NCBI RefSeq assembly: GCF_004801315.1
Contig: NZ_SSNW01000069.1
Location: 1-31,174, forward strand
DNA from: Deinococcus sp. Arct2-2
Lineage (GTDB): Bacteria > Deinococcota > Deinococci > Deinococcales > Deinococcaceae
Direction: 5' to 3'
Length of the DNA stretch: 31,174 nucleotides
Shown one piece after another: positions 1 through 7,780 of the stretch. The notes beneath the pieces are model-generated. The model was not told the origin of the DNA. It made no database searches and was given only the letters and a program-made list of their open reading frames with translations. Numbering within the stretch: the first letter of the stretch is position 1; the number at the start of each line of letters is the position of its first letter. The translations under genes were made by a program, and so were the position numbers.

Positions 1-704
1 AGTGTCGCCCTGTCAAGGTGATGTTCTGGAAGCAACGGGTCTCTCGTGGCGCCAGATGGATCTCACCGGCCTTGCAGAGTCGCTGCCATCAGAGGCAGCG
101 AGAATCAGGCTGGACTTGATGCGAATACGGTCATGCCAGCCGCAGATCTGCAGCCAGCCCATCAACTCCATATCGCAGAAGCCTCGATCTGCCAAGAGGC
201 GAACCTGACAGATCCCGAGGAAATTGAGGAGACCCTTCACCTCAGCGAGGACGGGAAGGAGGTGGGCCGTACTGACCTGGGCACTGACCTGGGTTCGAGG
301 ACGTGCGAGACGAGCGGCACCGCTCGTCCTCGGAAGAGGACAGAGATGCGGATCAGGTAGAATTTCTCGAAGAGCATGCTGGTATCGAGGGCCACAACGA
401 GGGTGTGCCCTCCCCAGTCGCGTAAAGCCCGGGTGACAAGTGGGCCGTACATGCTGACGGGATGGATGGCTGGGTTCTCCAGCCATCTCCGAACTCGGCG
501 TTCTGTGCTCTGAGCGAAGGTCGCATGGGAGTGAATGTGAGGAAGCCAGGCAGAGAGCGAGGCCCTTTGGGACAGCACCAAGCCAGTGACCATCCAGGCG
601 AGGGTGCGGGCATTGCGGGGATCGTTCCAGAGGGAATGCTCGAGATGTGCGAGCACCGCTTGATACATTCGGGGGGCGTCCCCTCGGGTGCTTTCGGTCT
701 TCAC
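1..704 (-). pseudogene. IS4-family transposase, frameshifted and cut by window edge
   Basis: A DDE transposase related to IS4-family elements common in Deinococcus. The N-terminal part (about 704 down to 295) holds the first catalytic Asp in [12 protein letters not shown]. The second part continues in another frame and carries the second Asp in [15 protein letters not shown], followed by IRIKSSLIL. The frame change lies near 290-300, next to a 12-bp tandem duplication (271-282 and 283-294, one mismatch); the duplication itself keeps frame, so a separate 1-nt change is needed. The end with the catalytic Glu would lie left of base 1. No terminal repeat could be fixed. The frameshift makes it a likely pseudogene, though a sequencing error is possible. 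The family call rests on recognised motifs, not a search. Confidence 0.75.
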
Positions 705-708
705 AAGC

Positions 709-738
709 AGAAAGTGTCCCCTACCGGGGACGCTTTCT
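709..738. repeat. Hairpin upstream of the IS4 transposase
   Basis: Arms AGAAAGTGTCCCC (709-721) and GGGGACGCTTTCT (726-738) pair over 13 bp with one mismatch and a 4-nt loop. It lies just upstream of the transposase start, so it may be part of the IS end, a shield against read-through transcription, or a terminator. There is no long T run on either side, which weakens the terminator reading. Confidence 0.6.
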
Positions 739-783
739 CATACTTTCTGTCAGGCGATCAGCCCGCTTTGCATAGTGTTTTTA

Positions 784-844
784 TGAAAATCAAGTCAGCG
801 CTTTTCTGAAATGCAAGTCAGTACTCTTCTGAAAATCAAGTCAG
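784..844. repeat. Three 15-bp direct repeats at exact 23-bp spacing
   Basis: TGAAAATCAAGTCAG occurs at 784-798 and 830-844, with TGAAATGCAAGTCAG at 807-821. The period is exactly 23 bp. The array lies between the IS4 remnant and the DUF6683 gene. Such spacing fits iterons, an operator array, or multiple transposase-binding repeats at an element end (as known for IS21-type elements). No matching transposase is next to it, so its origin is open. Confidence 0.8.
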
Positions 845-906
845 CCTCCGATTGACCTCATCCCGCGCTCAACTGCCCACCGCTAGCCGGGTGCTAGCCT
901 CATTCC

Positions 907-1620
907 ATGCATAAACGTGCGGCGTTGGCCCTCGGGGTGATCTTGTCCTTGTCTCAGCCTGTCTCGGCTCAGGCGGCGGGCAGCGCTTCCGGCTTATCGG
1001 GTTCCATCTTCAAGCTGATGAACCAAGTGGGCACGCTGCAACCTCCGGCCAGCGGCGGGCAAAAAGCGGCCGTGCCCGCGCCCGTGGTGCAGCCTGCTGC
1101 CCTGAATTTCAAGGTGTCGCCCGCCATTCGCCAAAAAGTCATCAATACCTTTGTGGCCCAGATCAGCGAAGGCAGCCCGGAAGCGGGCGCGGAATGGAAC
1201 AAGCTGTTTAAGGCTACCGACGTGTTTGCGGAAGTAGACAAGCAGGTGAAGGCGATGTTTGGCCTGAGCGCCACGAATTTGGCCGATACGTGGGCCGTGT
1301 ACTGGAGTTACGCGTGGCTGATGACCCAGAGCCGCACCGACGATCCCAGTAAGGCGCAGGTAGTTGGACTGCGGAACCAATTCCAGCCGATCTTGCGGGC
1401 GCTGCCCAGCGTGGCGGCCCTGACAGACGCGCAAAAGCAGGAGATGTCGGACACGCTGATGCTGCAAGTGGTGATGTTCGGGGCACTGGCCGAAGCGTGG
1501 AAGGACGATCAGGCCAGCCGCGACGAGTTCGGAGCGGGCCTGCGTGGGGGTACGCAGGAAATGGGACTGGATTTGGGAGCCGTCACCTTGAGCGATCAGG
1601 GGTTCAAAGTGACGCCCTAA
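907..1620 (+). CDS. Secreted DUF6683-type protein
   Basis: A 237-residue protein of unknown function. Residues 1-23 form a Sec signal peptide (positive MHKR, hydrophobic core, VSAQA before cleavage). A Pro/Ala linker follows to about residue 65, then a predicted all-helical domain starting VSPAIRQKVINTFVAQI, with DTWAVYWSYAWLM in the middle and Gly-rich turns near the end. I recognise this pattern as the DUF6683 family, seen in Deinococcus secreted proteins. No good Shine-Dalgarno precedes ATG 907. It is transcribed towards the two secreted paralogues on the opposite strand and shares their terminator at 1633-1672. A cell-surface or periplasmic role is inferred only from the signal peptide and neighbours. 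Confidence 0.8.
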   Translation: MHKRAALALGVILSLSQPVSAQAAGSASGLSGSIFKLMNQVGTLQPPASGGQKAAVPAPVVQPAALNFKVSPAIRQKVINTFVAQISEGSPEAGAEWNKLFKATDVFAEVDKQVKAMFGLSATNLADTWAVYWSYAWLMTQSRTDDPSKAQVVGLRNQFQPILRALPSVAALTDAQKQEMSDTLMLQVVMFGALAEAWKDDQASRDEFGAGLRGGTQEMGLDLGAVTLSDQGFKVTP

Positions 1621-1632
1621 GTAGAAATACAG

Positions 1633-1672
1633 AGCAACAGCCCCGGCATAGTGGATTGCCGGGGCTGTTGCT
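1633..1672. terminator. Strong bidirectional terminator
   Basis: A perfect 16-bp stem (1633-1648 with 1657-1672, AGCAACAGCCCCGGCA and its complement) with an 8-nt loop. It lies 13 bp after the stop at 1620 and 19 bp before the end of the convergent gene at 1691, so it can serve both units. Confidence 0.85.
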
Positions 1673-1690
1673 GTAAAGCCTTGACCGTTC

Positions 1691-3796
1691 TTACGGCTTG
1701 CCCACCCACTTCAACCAACTGCCGCCCAAATTCAGGCGTTGGCCCAGCGTCGGATCATCCTTCAGAAAGGAGGCGGGCTGCGTGTAGACGAAGCGGCGGA
1801 ATTTGCGCCCATCGGTCAGATTCAGACTCAGCCAGTGGCCGTCCAGCGTGTAGCGTCCCTCGCCGCCGTCGCTGAAGCTGGAACTGCTGCCGCCCATCAC
1901 ACCTCCGCCGAAGTCGTTGCCGAAAGCGTTTGGAGAAATCAAGGTGCGGCTGGACGAACTGTATTTCCAAGAAAATTGACCGTCCGGCGTAAAGCGGTAG
2001 CCCCCACTCAGCGAGTTGTAGATTCCGATTTGGCTGCCGCCGCCCTGAGAGCCGCTGGACGAATCGGTGTTGCTGTCGTACACGCCCGGCAACGATTTGG
2101 CGGTGGGCGGCGTGGCGCGGTGGTACTCGGTTTCTCCCACTACAAAGCCGTCGCTGATTTTCTTGAAGGCTTCGGCCTTGTCCTCGTCGGGCAAGCGAAG
2201 AGACGTGCCTTTAAGGATGTAGCGCTCGCAAAATGGCTCGCCATTGGGCTTGGTGCGGGTGCAATCGGGCAGCGTGCCGAAGTCGTCCGGGTCGATATCG
2301 TCAAGTGTGTAACCGTCAGGCGTGAACCACGACAGTTGGGCCTCGTAGCTGTTGTTCACAAAATTACCGTTGAATCTCGTGACGAATTGATTGCTGATGA
2401 ACAACCCGCTTACCCCGCTGCTCGCGCCTGTTTTGGGGGCTGGAGTCTGACCGTAAAGCAGCCGGGGCCGGGGCTGCACCCGTGCGCGGCACGTGGCGAC
2501 GGGCCGCACGTTGGTCTCCCGGTAAAATATGCCCCGGCTCTCGTGCGTCGTCTCCTCAATGGTCAGCCTGCGGTTGCCGTTCTCGTCCTCGCTCATCTCC
2601 CCTATGCCGAGGTCGAACGGGCCGCCGCTGAACCCGGCCTGTCCCTTCCAGTCGCCGTAAGGATTGGAGAAAAAGGTGCGCGCCTGCCCCTTGCCTTTGG
2701 GCGTGCTGTAAGTTAATCCGGCCCCACTTGTGGCGAAATTTAGGGTATAGGGCTGGCCTCCACCCGCGTCCACACAGGTCATCGGGCCGTCGCCCGCACG
2801 CACTTTGGTCAGTTCCATCCGCACCGCTTCGGCCCTCGGCCCCGCCTGATAGCAGCGCACCTCGCGGCCCGAACCCGTGTGCGAGGCGGTAAAGCTCTGG
2901 CCCTCATCGTCGTCGTATATGTAAATGCCCAAGCTGCTGACATTGCCCAGCGGCCCCATAAGGCGTGTGCGCGGCTGCTTGTTCTCGTCGAGGGTCTTGG
3001 CCCAGCGGCCCTGACTGTGGGTCGTGCCATCGTTGAAGGCATACGTGCCGCCCTTCTGGATTGCCACGCGCAGGTCTGGAGTGGGGGTCATGGGCCGCCA
3101 ACCCTCATCGTCGTCAGTTTTGCCCAAGTAGCAGTCGAAGGTGTCGGGCAGCAGGTCGGTTTTGGGGTCAAAGCCCGCTTTGCGTGCGGCCGGAAAATCG
3201 AGACCGGGGCGTGAGGATGCGGTGCGGTTGGCCGGAGCGGCGGCCCAAGCCAGCGCGGGCAGGCGGGGCGTGGAGACCGCGCCGGACGGGGCTGTGCCGC
3301 CCACCGCAGCAGGAGACGGCGCGAATTTGATGCTGGTCAGCGGCGCCAAGGCTTGGTCTACGTCCGTATTCGCCGTGATGTCCACCATCGTCAGCGCCAG
3401 TCCCCACTGGCCCGCTCTTTCAAAAAATAAGTAGCTCTGCATGCGGCCTGCGTCCGTTTTGGAATCAGTGACGGGGCCGGTATAGGCCAGCAGCTTTCCG
3501 CCGTTCAGATCGCCTGTGCCCGCCGCCTTGACGCCGCTGGTGAAGCCGCGAGTCAGGTCAGCGATGGTAGCGTCGGCTATAGCCTCCAGCGTGCGGCCCG
3601 CCAGCGCCTCAGGCGGTGTAAACAGGTACACCACGCCCGGAAATCCGAAGGCCCGCACGCCGCCGTCCACCGACTCTTTTGCCCCGTCTGGCAACTCGAA
3701 CGACCACACGCCGTAGGTATAGGTTTTGGCGTTGGCAAAAGAGCAGAGCAGGGCCAGCAACACTGTCATGACGTATTTCATTTGTACGTATCTCAT
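1691..3796 (-). CDS. Large secreted protein, paralogue of upstream gene
   Basis: A 701-residue protein with a signal peptide (cleavage about residue 23, after SFANA). An N-terminal domain of about 135 residues (KTYTYGVWSFELPDG to SIKFAPS) is followed by a Pro/Ala/Ser linker, a Cys-containing middle region (DTFDCYLGKTDDDEGW), and a C-terminal beta-rich domain. That last domain runs from about residue 565 and ends RYTLDGHWLSLNLTDG. It resembles the C-terminus of the upstream 456-residue protein in layout: PGVYDS/TGIFSS opening, Ser/Gly-rich loop, GRY/GRW strand, TLDG/TLTPDGG, then KDDP/DRWW near the end. The start at 3796 overlaps the upstream stop as ATGA, indicating translational coupling. 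A second ATG at 3781 follows a near-duplicate of the first start (ATGAGATACGT, ATGAAATACGT). Function unknown; secretion well supported. Confidence 0.8.
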   Translation of the reverse strand: MRYVQMKYVMTVLLALLCSFANAKTYTYGVWSFELPDGAKESVDGGVRAFGFPGVVYLFTPPEALAGRTLEAIADATIADLTRGFTSGVKAAGTGDLNGGKLLAYTGPVTDSKTDAGRMQSYLFFERAGQWGLALTMVDITANTDVDQALAPLTSIKFAPSPAAVGGTAPSGAVSTPRLPALAWAAAPANRTASSRPGLDFPAARKAGFDPKTDLLPDTFDCYLGKTDDDEGWRPMTPTPDLRVAIQKGGTYAFNDGTTHSQGRWAKTLDENKQPRTRLMGPLGNVSSLGIYIYDDDEGQSFTASHTGSGREVRCYQAGPRAEAVRMELTKVRAGDGPMTCVDAGGGQPYTLNFATSGAGLTYSTPKGKGQARTFFSNPYGDWKGQAGFSGGPFDLGIGEMSEDENGNRRLTIEETTHESRGIFYRETNVRPVATCRARVQPRPRLLYGQTPAPKTGASSGVSGLFISNQFVTRFNGNFVNNSYEAQLSWFTPDGYTLDDIDPDDFGTLPDCTRTKPNGEPFCERYILKGTSLRLPDEDKAEAFKKISDGFVVGETEYHRATPPTAKSLPGVYDSNTDSSSGSQGGGSQIGIYNSLSGGYRFTPDGQFSWKYSSSSRTLISPNAFGNDFGGGVMGGSSSSFSDGGEGRYTLDGHWLSLNLTDGRKFRRFVYTQPASFLKDDPTLGQRLNLGGSWLKWVGKP

Positions 3797-5163
3797 TTAT
3801 TTTTCCACCAACGGTCATCGCCCAGAAGTGTCCAGTCGATGCTGTCCTTTTGTCGGGAATCTGGGGCAAAGGTATGGGTGTAGGTGGGGCCAGTTCGCAC
3901 ACCGCCACCATCGGGTGTCAGGGTCAGGGTGTACGAGGCCGGGTCGTAGCTCCAGCGCCCGCCTGCCGCCGTGTTTTGGCCTGTACCGCCCGCAACGTTG
4001 CTGGCACTGACCGACGTGAAACTCTGATTGCTGGAGCGGTAGCGCCCACCGGGCAGGAGTTCGAGGTCAGAATCGCTGCGGGAATAGACGGCGAAATTGT
4101 TCGGGGCCATCGGGCCGCCGCTGGATGAGGTGCTGATGGAACTGAAGATGCCAGTCAGGTCGGCCGCCCCCAGACGCGGAATTTCCCAAAAGGTTTCGTT
4201 GTTTTGCGTCAGACTGCGCTGCGCTCCAGCCACCTTGCCGAACTTGTACAGCGTGACTTTGCCGTCCGGGGCCATGACCTCGAAGCCGCCCGACACGCCG
4301 CGCCACCGTAAAGGCAACTCTCCCCCACCCATGCGCCGCAAATCAGGGGCACGGTAATCCGGCTCACCGGGTCGGTCTAAAAACACCCCACCCGGCAAGA
4401 AGGCCGCCGTAGACGTATCTCTATAGGCCACCAACTGCAAGCCGCCGCCATTGAACTCGTTGCGAACCCCGCTGTCCGAAGAGTCGTACACCTGCGCCCG
4501 CTCGCCGTTCGCGTAGCCGTCGGTAATAACTTTGGTCAGGCGGGCAAACTGGGCATCCCGGGCCGTCACGTCTTTTCTAATAACCTCTGGACTCAGCTTG
4601 ATGGTGTCGGCCAACGCCGCCAGCGCCGCAAAACGTGGCCCCGCGAGTTCTTCCCGGTCTAGCGCGACCAGTTCCAGTGGGAGGGTCACGCCGCCTTGTT
4701 CCAGCAGCAGCACCACCGCAAAGTCGGGCGAGGAATCATCGGCGTAATCCTTGATTTCCAGCGTCAGCAGCCGCACCTTAACGGCCCCAACTTGCTGCTC
4801 TCCATCTTGCAGCACACGCAGCATCGAACCGTCCCGCTTGAGGGCCGCGCTCAGTCGGTTCAGTGCCGTTTGAGCTGTCCCGATCACGCCCTCATGCACG
4901 CGGATCAGCGGCCACCAGTCGTCGGAGTTGCCGCTGCCCCGGTAAGTCAGGCAGCGGGCTGGACAGGAGGTGAGGAAGCTAGTCGAGACTTCCATCCCCG
5001 CCGGGTCTTGCCAAGCGACTCCGGCAAATCGGTTCGGTGTAGCGGCAAGGGCAGATGCGCCCAGCACAGCCAGCAACGCAGTCAGGATCAGGGGGCGGTA
5101 GGTGGGCAAGCGGTTCAGAGACAGGCGGTGCAAAAATATACGGTGCAGTGGCGAGCGCTTCAT
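3793..5163 (-). CDS. Secreted protein, first gene of paralogue pair
   Basis: A 456-residue protein of unknown function. It has an unusually long N-region rich in His and Arg (MKRSPLHRIFLHRLSLNRL) before a hydrophobic stretch LILTALLAVLGASALA (about residues 25-40), with cleavage expected near residue 40. Two Cys pairs close together (SCPARC, about residue 68) may form a disulfide. The C-terminal domain (LGAADLTGIF to WWKNK) is beta-rich and shares its layout with the downstream 701-residue protein. Start ATG 5163 is preceded by GAGGTGTC, a usable Shine-Dalgarno. The next gene starts inside its stop codon. Together they form a two-gene operon with no enzyme motif that I recognise. Confidence 0.8.
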   Translation of the reverse strand: MKRSPLHRIFLHRLSLNRLPTYRPLILTALLAVLGASALAATPNRFAGVAWQDPAGMEVSTSFLTSCPARCLTYRGSGNSDDWWPLIRVHEGVIGTAQTALNRLSAALKRDGSMLRVLQDGEQQVGAVKVRLLTLEIKDYADDSSPDFAVVLLLEQGGVTLPLELVALDREELAGPRFAALAALADTIKLSPEVIRKDVTARDAQFARLTKVITDGYANGERAQVYDSSDSGVRNEFNGGGLQLVAYRDTSTAAFLPGGVFLDRPGEPDYRAPDLRRMGGGELPLRWRGVSGGFEVMAPDGKVTLYKFGKVAGAQRSLTQNNETFWEIPRLGAADLTGIFSSISTSSSGGPMAPNNFAVYSRSDSDLELLPGGRYRSSNQSFTSVSASNVAGGTGQNTAAGGRWSYDPASYTLTLTPDGGGVRTGPTYTHTFAPDSRQKDSIDWTLLGDDRWWKNK

Positions 5164-5476
5164 GACACCTCAAAGGAGAATGGGGCCGTGTATGGATCAA
5201 GCCCATTGTGCTGTGACCGTGCAGCTTCAAACAAATCACCACACTACAGTTGACCCCACAGCCGGAGCGCAGGTAACGGCGAAGGGCGCAGCTCAAGCCC
5301 AAGGGATGGTCAAGGGCTGTTTCTCCAGCACAATCGTATCTCCTACTTTTCGTGGTCTGCGGCAACTGAACTCAAAGCCGTCCTACTGGCCTCCAGTTCA
5401 ATGTGTTGTCCGGCAACTAGTGCATAGAGTGTGATTTCGGTGTACAGCACGTCGTCACAGCTCTCAATTCTCTCGC
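5164..5476. other. Non-coding stretch before the parS region
   Basis: About 310 bases between the secreted-protein operon (which must be promoted from here on the minus strand) and the first parS palindrome. I see no convincing gene, no confident -35/-10 pair and no RNA gene. Confidence 0.5.
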
Positions 5477-5514
5477 AACTGGCCCTGCTCTTAACGTTAA
5501 GAGCAGGGCCAGTT
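5477..5514. promoter_or_regulatory. parS: parS-like site 1, perfect 38-bp palindrome
   Basis: The core GCTCTTAACGTTAAGAGC lies at 5487-5504 and is shared with two further sites nearby. Here the palindrome extends perfectly to 19 bp per arm (AACTGGCCCTGCTCTTAAC and its complement). Three palindromes of one core directly downstream of parB fit a centromere bound by the neighbouring ParB. The core differs from the classic chromosomal parS (TGTTTCACGTGAAACA), as expected for a replicon-specific ParB. The extra arms could also form a cruciform or act as a terminator. Confidence 0.8.
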
Positions 5515-5617
5515 GGTCTACGAGTAGGGCAGTTCTGTTTTGAGTCAAGTGGTGTAAGTCAGGTGAGCGGCTCTGCAACTCTGCTTTTCTCGAGGGCCGA
5601 CCAACTTCGTCTTCTAT

Positions 5618-5641
5618 GTTGCTCTTAACGTTAAGAGCAAC
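5618..5641. promoter_or_regulatory. parS: parS-like site 2, 24-bp palindrome
   Basis: Perfect 24-bp palindrome with the same 18-bp core at 5621-5638. Its centre is 134 bp from that of site 1 and 79 bp from site 3. It lies in non-coding sequence. Confidence 0.8.
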
Positions 5642-5699
5642 CCGGTTTTCACATTACCCCCGCCCCCTCATGTCTCCCGAAGCTCCAGCTTTCTCACCT

Positions 5700-5717
5700 G
5701 CTCTTAACGTTAAGAGC
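5700..5717. promoter_or_regulatory. parS: parS-like site 3, overlapping the parB stop codon
   Basis: Perfect 18-bp core. The last codons of parB (CGC TCT TAA on the minus strand) are part of the palindrome, so the centromere extends into the coding region and the C-terminal Arg-Ser-stop is constrained by DNA binding. Confidence 0.8.
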
Positions 5718-6639
5718 GCTTTGACTTGCCCTGCTGACGAGGCTGGATACTGCCCAACAACAAACCCTCAAGTTCATTCAGAAGTGCTGTAACTCGCTTC
5801 TGCTCCGGCTTGCCCAATTGGGCCATCCGCCGCTCATCCAGTAAAACTCGCATGCGCCGGAGTTGCTCTGGCGCGGCGCGGTCTTCTCCAGTGGATTCTG
5901 GTTTAGCAGCCAACGCGATATCGCGCACACTCAGAGCCTCGGTTAGCGTGCGTTGCGTCAGGCTGAAGCGCAGGCCTTCATTCTTGATACGGGCCAACGC
6001 AGCGGCGCGGGTGTATTCCAAAGTGCCTTGCCGCATCAGCTCAAGCAGATCGGGCGGAAACCTCAGCACACCGGCTTTGTTGGAGGCGAACGAGCGCCAA
6101 GTGCCCCGGCCGAGCCGCGAGAACACGGCGTCTAGCTGCTCAACCACTTCAGGCTGAGGCGTGCGCCGCTGGGCATGCAACAAGGGCAACACGTCGCCCT
6201 GCGGAATCTTGAGTTGCCGGGCCACGATGGTCAGGGTGGCGTCTACCTCATCCAGCGGATTCAGGTCTTCGCGCTGAAGGTTTTCGAGGGCCGCCAGCAG
6301 ATCGGCTTGCTCATCGGTGGCGTCGCGCACTAATGCTGGAATCTCGGTGAGGCCCGCCAACTGCGCTGCCCGCACCCGCCGTTCTCCGGCGATCAATTCG
6401 TAGCCCCCAGCCACAGACCGGACTAACACAGGTTGCAACACGCCTTGTTCCCGCACGCTCTGCACTAATGAGGCTAAAGCTGCCTCGCCAAAGTGCCGCC
6501 GAGGTTGATTGGGCCGCACCATAATTTGCTGAAGCGGCAATGCGCTGATAGAAGGACTGCGGGCGGGGGAGAGGTCGGGCATAGAGCCGAGCAACGATCC
6601 AAAAGCGTCGGCCCGGCTGCGTTTGGCGGCCTTAGACAT
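5710..6639 (-). CDS. parB: ParB-family partition protein
   Basis: A CTP-dependent DNA clamp that loads at parS and links the replicon to ParA. With the start at ATG 6639 ([17 protein letters not shown]) it has 309 residues. The N-terminal domain begins near SALPLQQIMVRPNQPRRHF and carries the CTP-binding GERRVRAAQLAGL motif and ENLQREDLNPLDE. A helix-turn-helix and linker region follows, then a C-terminal dimerisation region ending in basic residues (QGKSKRS). The start overlaps the parA stop (ATGTCTAA), typical of a coupled parAB operon; an in-frame GTG at 6651 is the alternative. The family is clear. The partner sites are the three palindromes immediately downstream. Confidence 0.95.
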   Translation of the reverse strand: MSKAAKRSRADAFGSLLGSMPDLSPARSPSISALPLQQIMVRPNQPRRHFGEAALASLVQSVREQGVLQPVLVRSVAGGYELIAGERRVRAAQLAGLTEIPALVRDATDEQADLLAALENLQREDLNPLDEVDATLTIVARQLKIPQGDVLPLLHAQRRTPQPEVVEQLDAVFSRLGRGTWRSFASNKAGVLRFPPDLLELMRQGTLEYTRAAALARIKNEGLRFSLTQRTLTEALSVRDIALAAKPESTGEDRAAPEQLRRMRVLLDERRMAQLGKPEQKRVTALLNELEGLLLGSIQPRQQGKSKRS

Positions 6640-7444
6640 GGTGCGCTGCACCGAGGGCGGCCAGAAGTTGGCTGGTCACGCTGGCGATTTCTTGGGTGGC
6701 TGGGCTACGTTTGGCAAATTCGGGCAAGGGTTCACCGTGCAGTTGAGAGTCTGGATACAGCGCGGGGCGGTAGGTAAGCGGCGTGCTGACCGGGGCCAAG
6801 TGCCCAAACTGTGCCCGAAGTTGCGCGAGGCTTTCGCGGCTGTGGTTGGTGGTGTCGTTGTACTGGGTCACCAAAATCATGGACAGCGCCAGTTCCGGGT
6901 TGGCCTTGCGGAAGCGGTTGAGCATCTGCATCACCGTCTGGAGGCCCTTAAGTCCCTTACCGCTGGCCGGAACAGGTACCACCACATACTGCGCGGCAAT
7001 GACCGCCAACGCGCTGAGTTGCCCCAGACTGGGCGGTGGATCGATCAATACGAAGTCGTATTTTCCGCTGAGGGAGCGCAGGGCATCTTTAAGCCGCAGC
7101 AGTCCCATCATCTGCCCCGGCAGCAGCGGTTCTATGGTGGCCACATCCAAGTGGCCGGGAATCAGGTCTAGGCCGTGAACCCGGATGGGGGAGGGCAACG
7201 CCAACTCGGTGTCGTCGTCGGCCAGTACGGCAGGGTAGAGGGTGTCGTCTAGGCGCAGGTCACGGGGTTGGCCGTCTGCACCAGTGACGCCGCGCACTCC
7301 CAGCCAGTCGGTCAAATTGGCCTGTGGGTCGGCGTCGATCAGCAACACGCGGTGCCCAAGCCGCCCCAACGTAAAGCCTATATCCCGCACGCTGCTGGAT
7401 TTGCCGACGCCGCCCGCATGGTTAAAAAACGTGATCACCTTCAT
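6632..7444 (-). CDS. parA: ParA-family partition ATPase
   Basis: A Walker-type ATPase that moves or positions the ParB-parS complex over the nucleoid. From ATG 7444 ([17 protein letters not shown]) it has 270 residues. The deviant Walker A motif AGGVGKSS lies at residues 10-17, the A' motif in [12 protein letters not shown], and Walker B in FVLIDPPPS. It lacks the long N-terminal DNA-binding extension of type Ia ParA proteins, so it resembles type Ib or chromosomal Soj. Upstream in-frame ATG/GTG codons would add residues not seen in the family, so 7444 is preferred, although its Shine-Dalgarno is weak. It forms an operon with parB (8-base overlap). Confidence 0.95.
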   Translation of the reverse strand: MKVITFFNHAGGVGKSSSVRDIGFTLGRLGHRVLLIDADPQANLTDWLGVRGVTGADGQPRDLRLDDTLYPAVLADDDTELALPSPIRVHGLDLIPGHLDVATIEPLLPGQMMGLLRLKDALRSLSGKYDFVLIDPPPSLGQLSALAVIAAQYVVVPVPASGKGLKGLQTVMQMLNRFRKANPELALSMILVTQYNDTTNHSRESLAQLRAQFGHLAPVSTPLTYRPALYPDSQLHGEPLPEFAKRSPATQEIASVTSQLLAALGAAHHV

Positions 7445-7780
7445 AGATAGGCCCATGCTAGCGCCCGCGAGACGCGGAGGCGACTCAGGGCTGCTCAGTC
7501 TTGGTTGGAAAGGGAGCGGCACCAGCCGAAGAACTCGTGCTTTTAGGACAGGTTTTAGTTCACGCTCAGCTTTGGCCGAAACATCGTGTCGGTGTTCAGC
7601 ACCCCTTCATATCGCGGCCTGTCCAGCTTTTCTTCGCAGCGGGAACGCCGTTAAAATCACACTATCGAACAGCTTGAGTGCTTCCATCACAGCATCTCTA
7701 TCCCTTGACCACTTTCAGCTTTTCACCGAACCTCCTCGGCAGGCTGTGGCCGCTCCCCATTCTCTTTTAAGACAGACGAC
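7445..7780. other. Divergent intergenic region, parA / sensor gene
   Basis: About 336 bases between the divergent parA and GAF-PAS genes. It must hold promoters for both. I could not assign a confident -35/-10 pair and saw no parS core, long repeat or RNA gene. Confidence 0.45.

Noticed and set aside
1739..2716. 325-residue open frame opposite the 701-residue secreted protein
   Set aside because: Antisense shadow without a signal, domain or ribosome site; the opposite strand has a signal peptide and a coupled start.
5477..5514. Plain transcription terminator
   Set aside because: Termination is possible, but the core recurs twice more nearby with different flanks and without T runs, so a ParB site is the better primary call.
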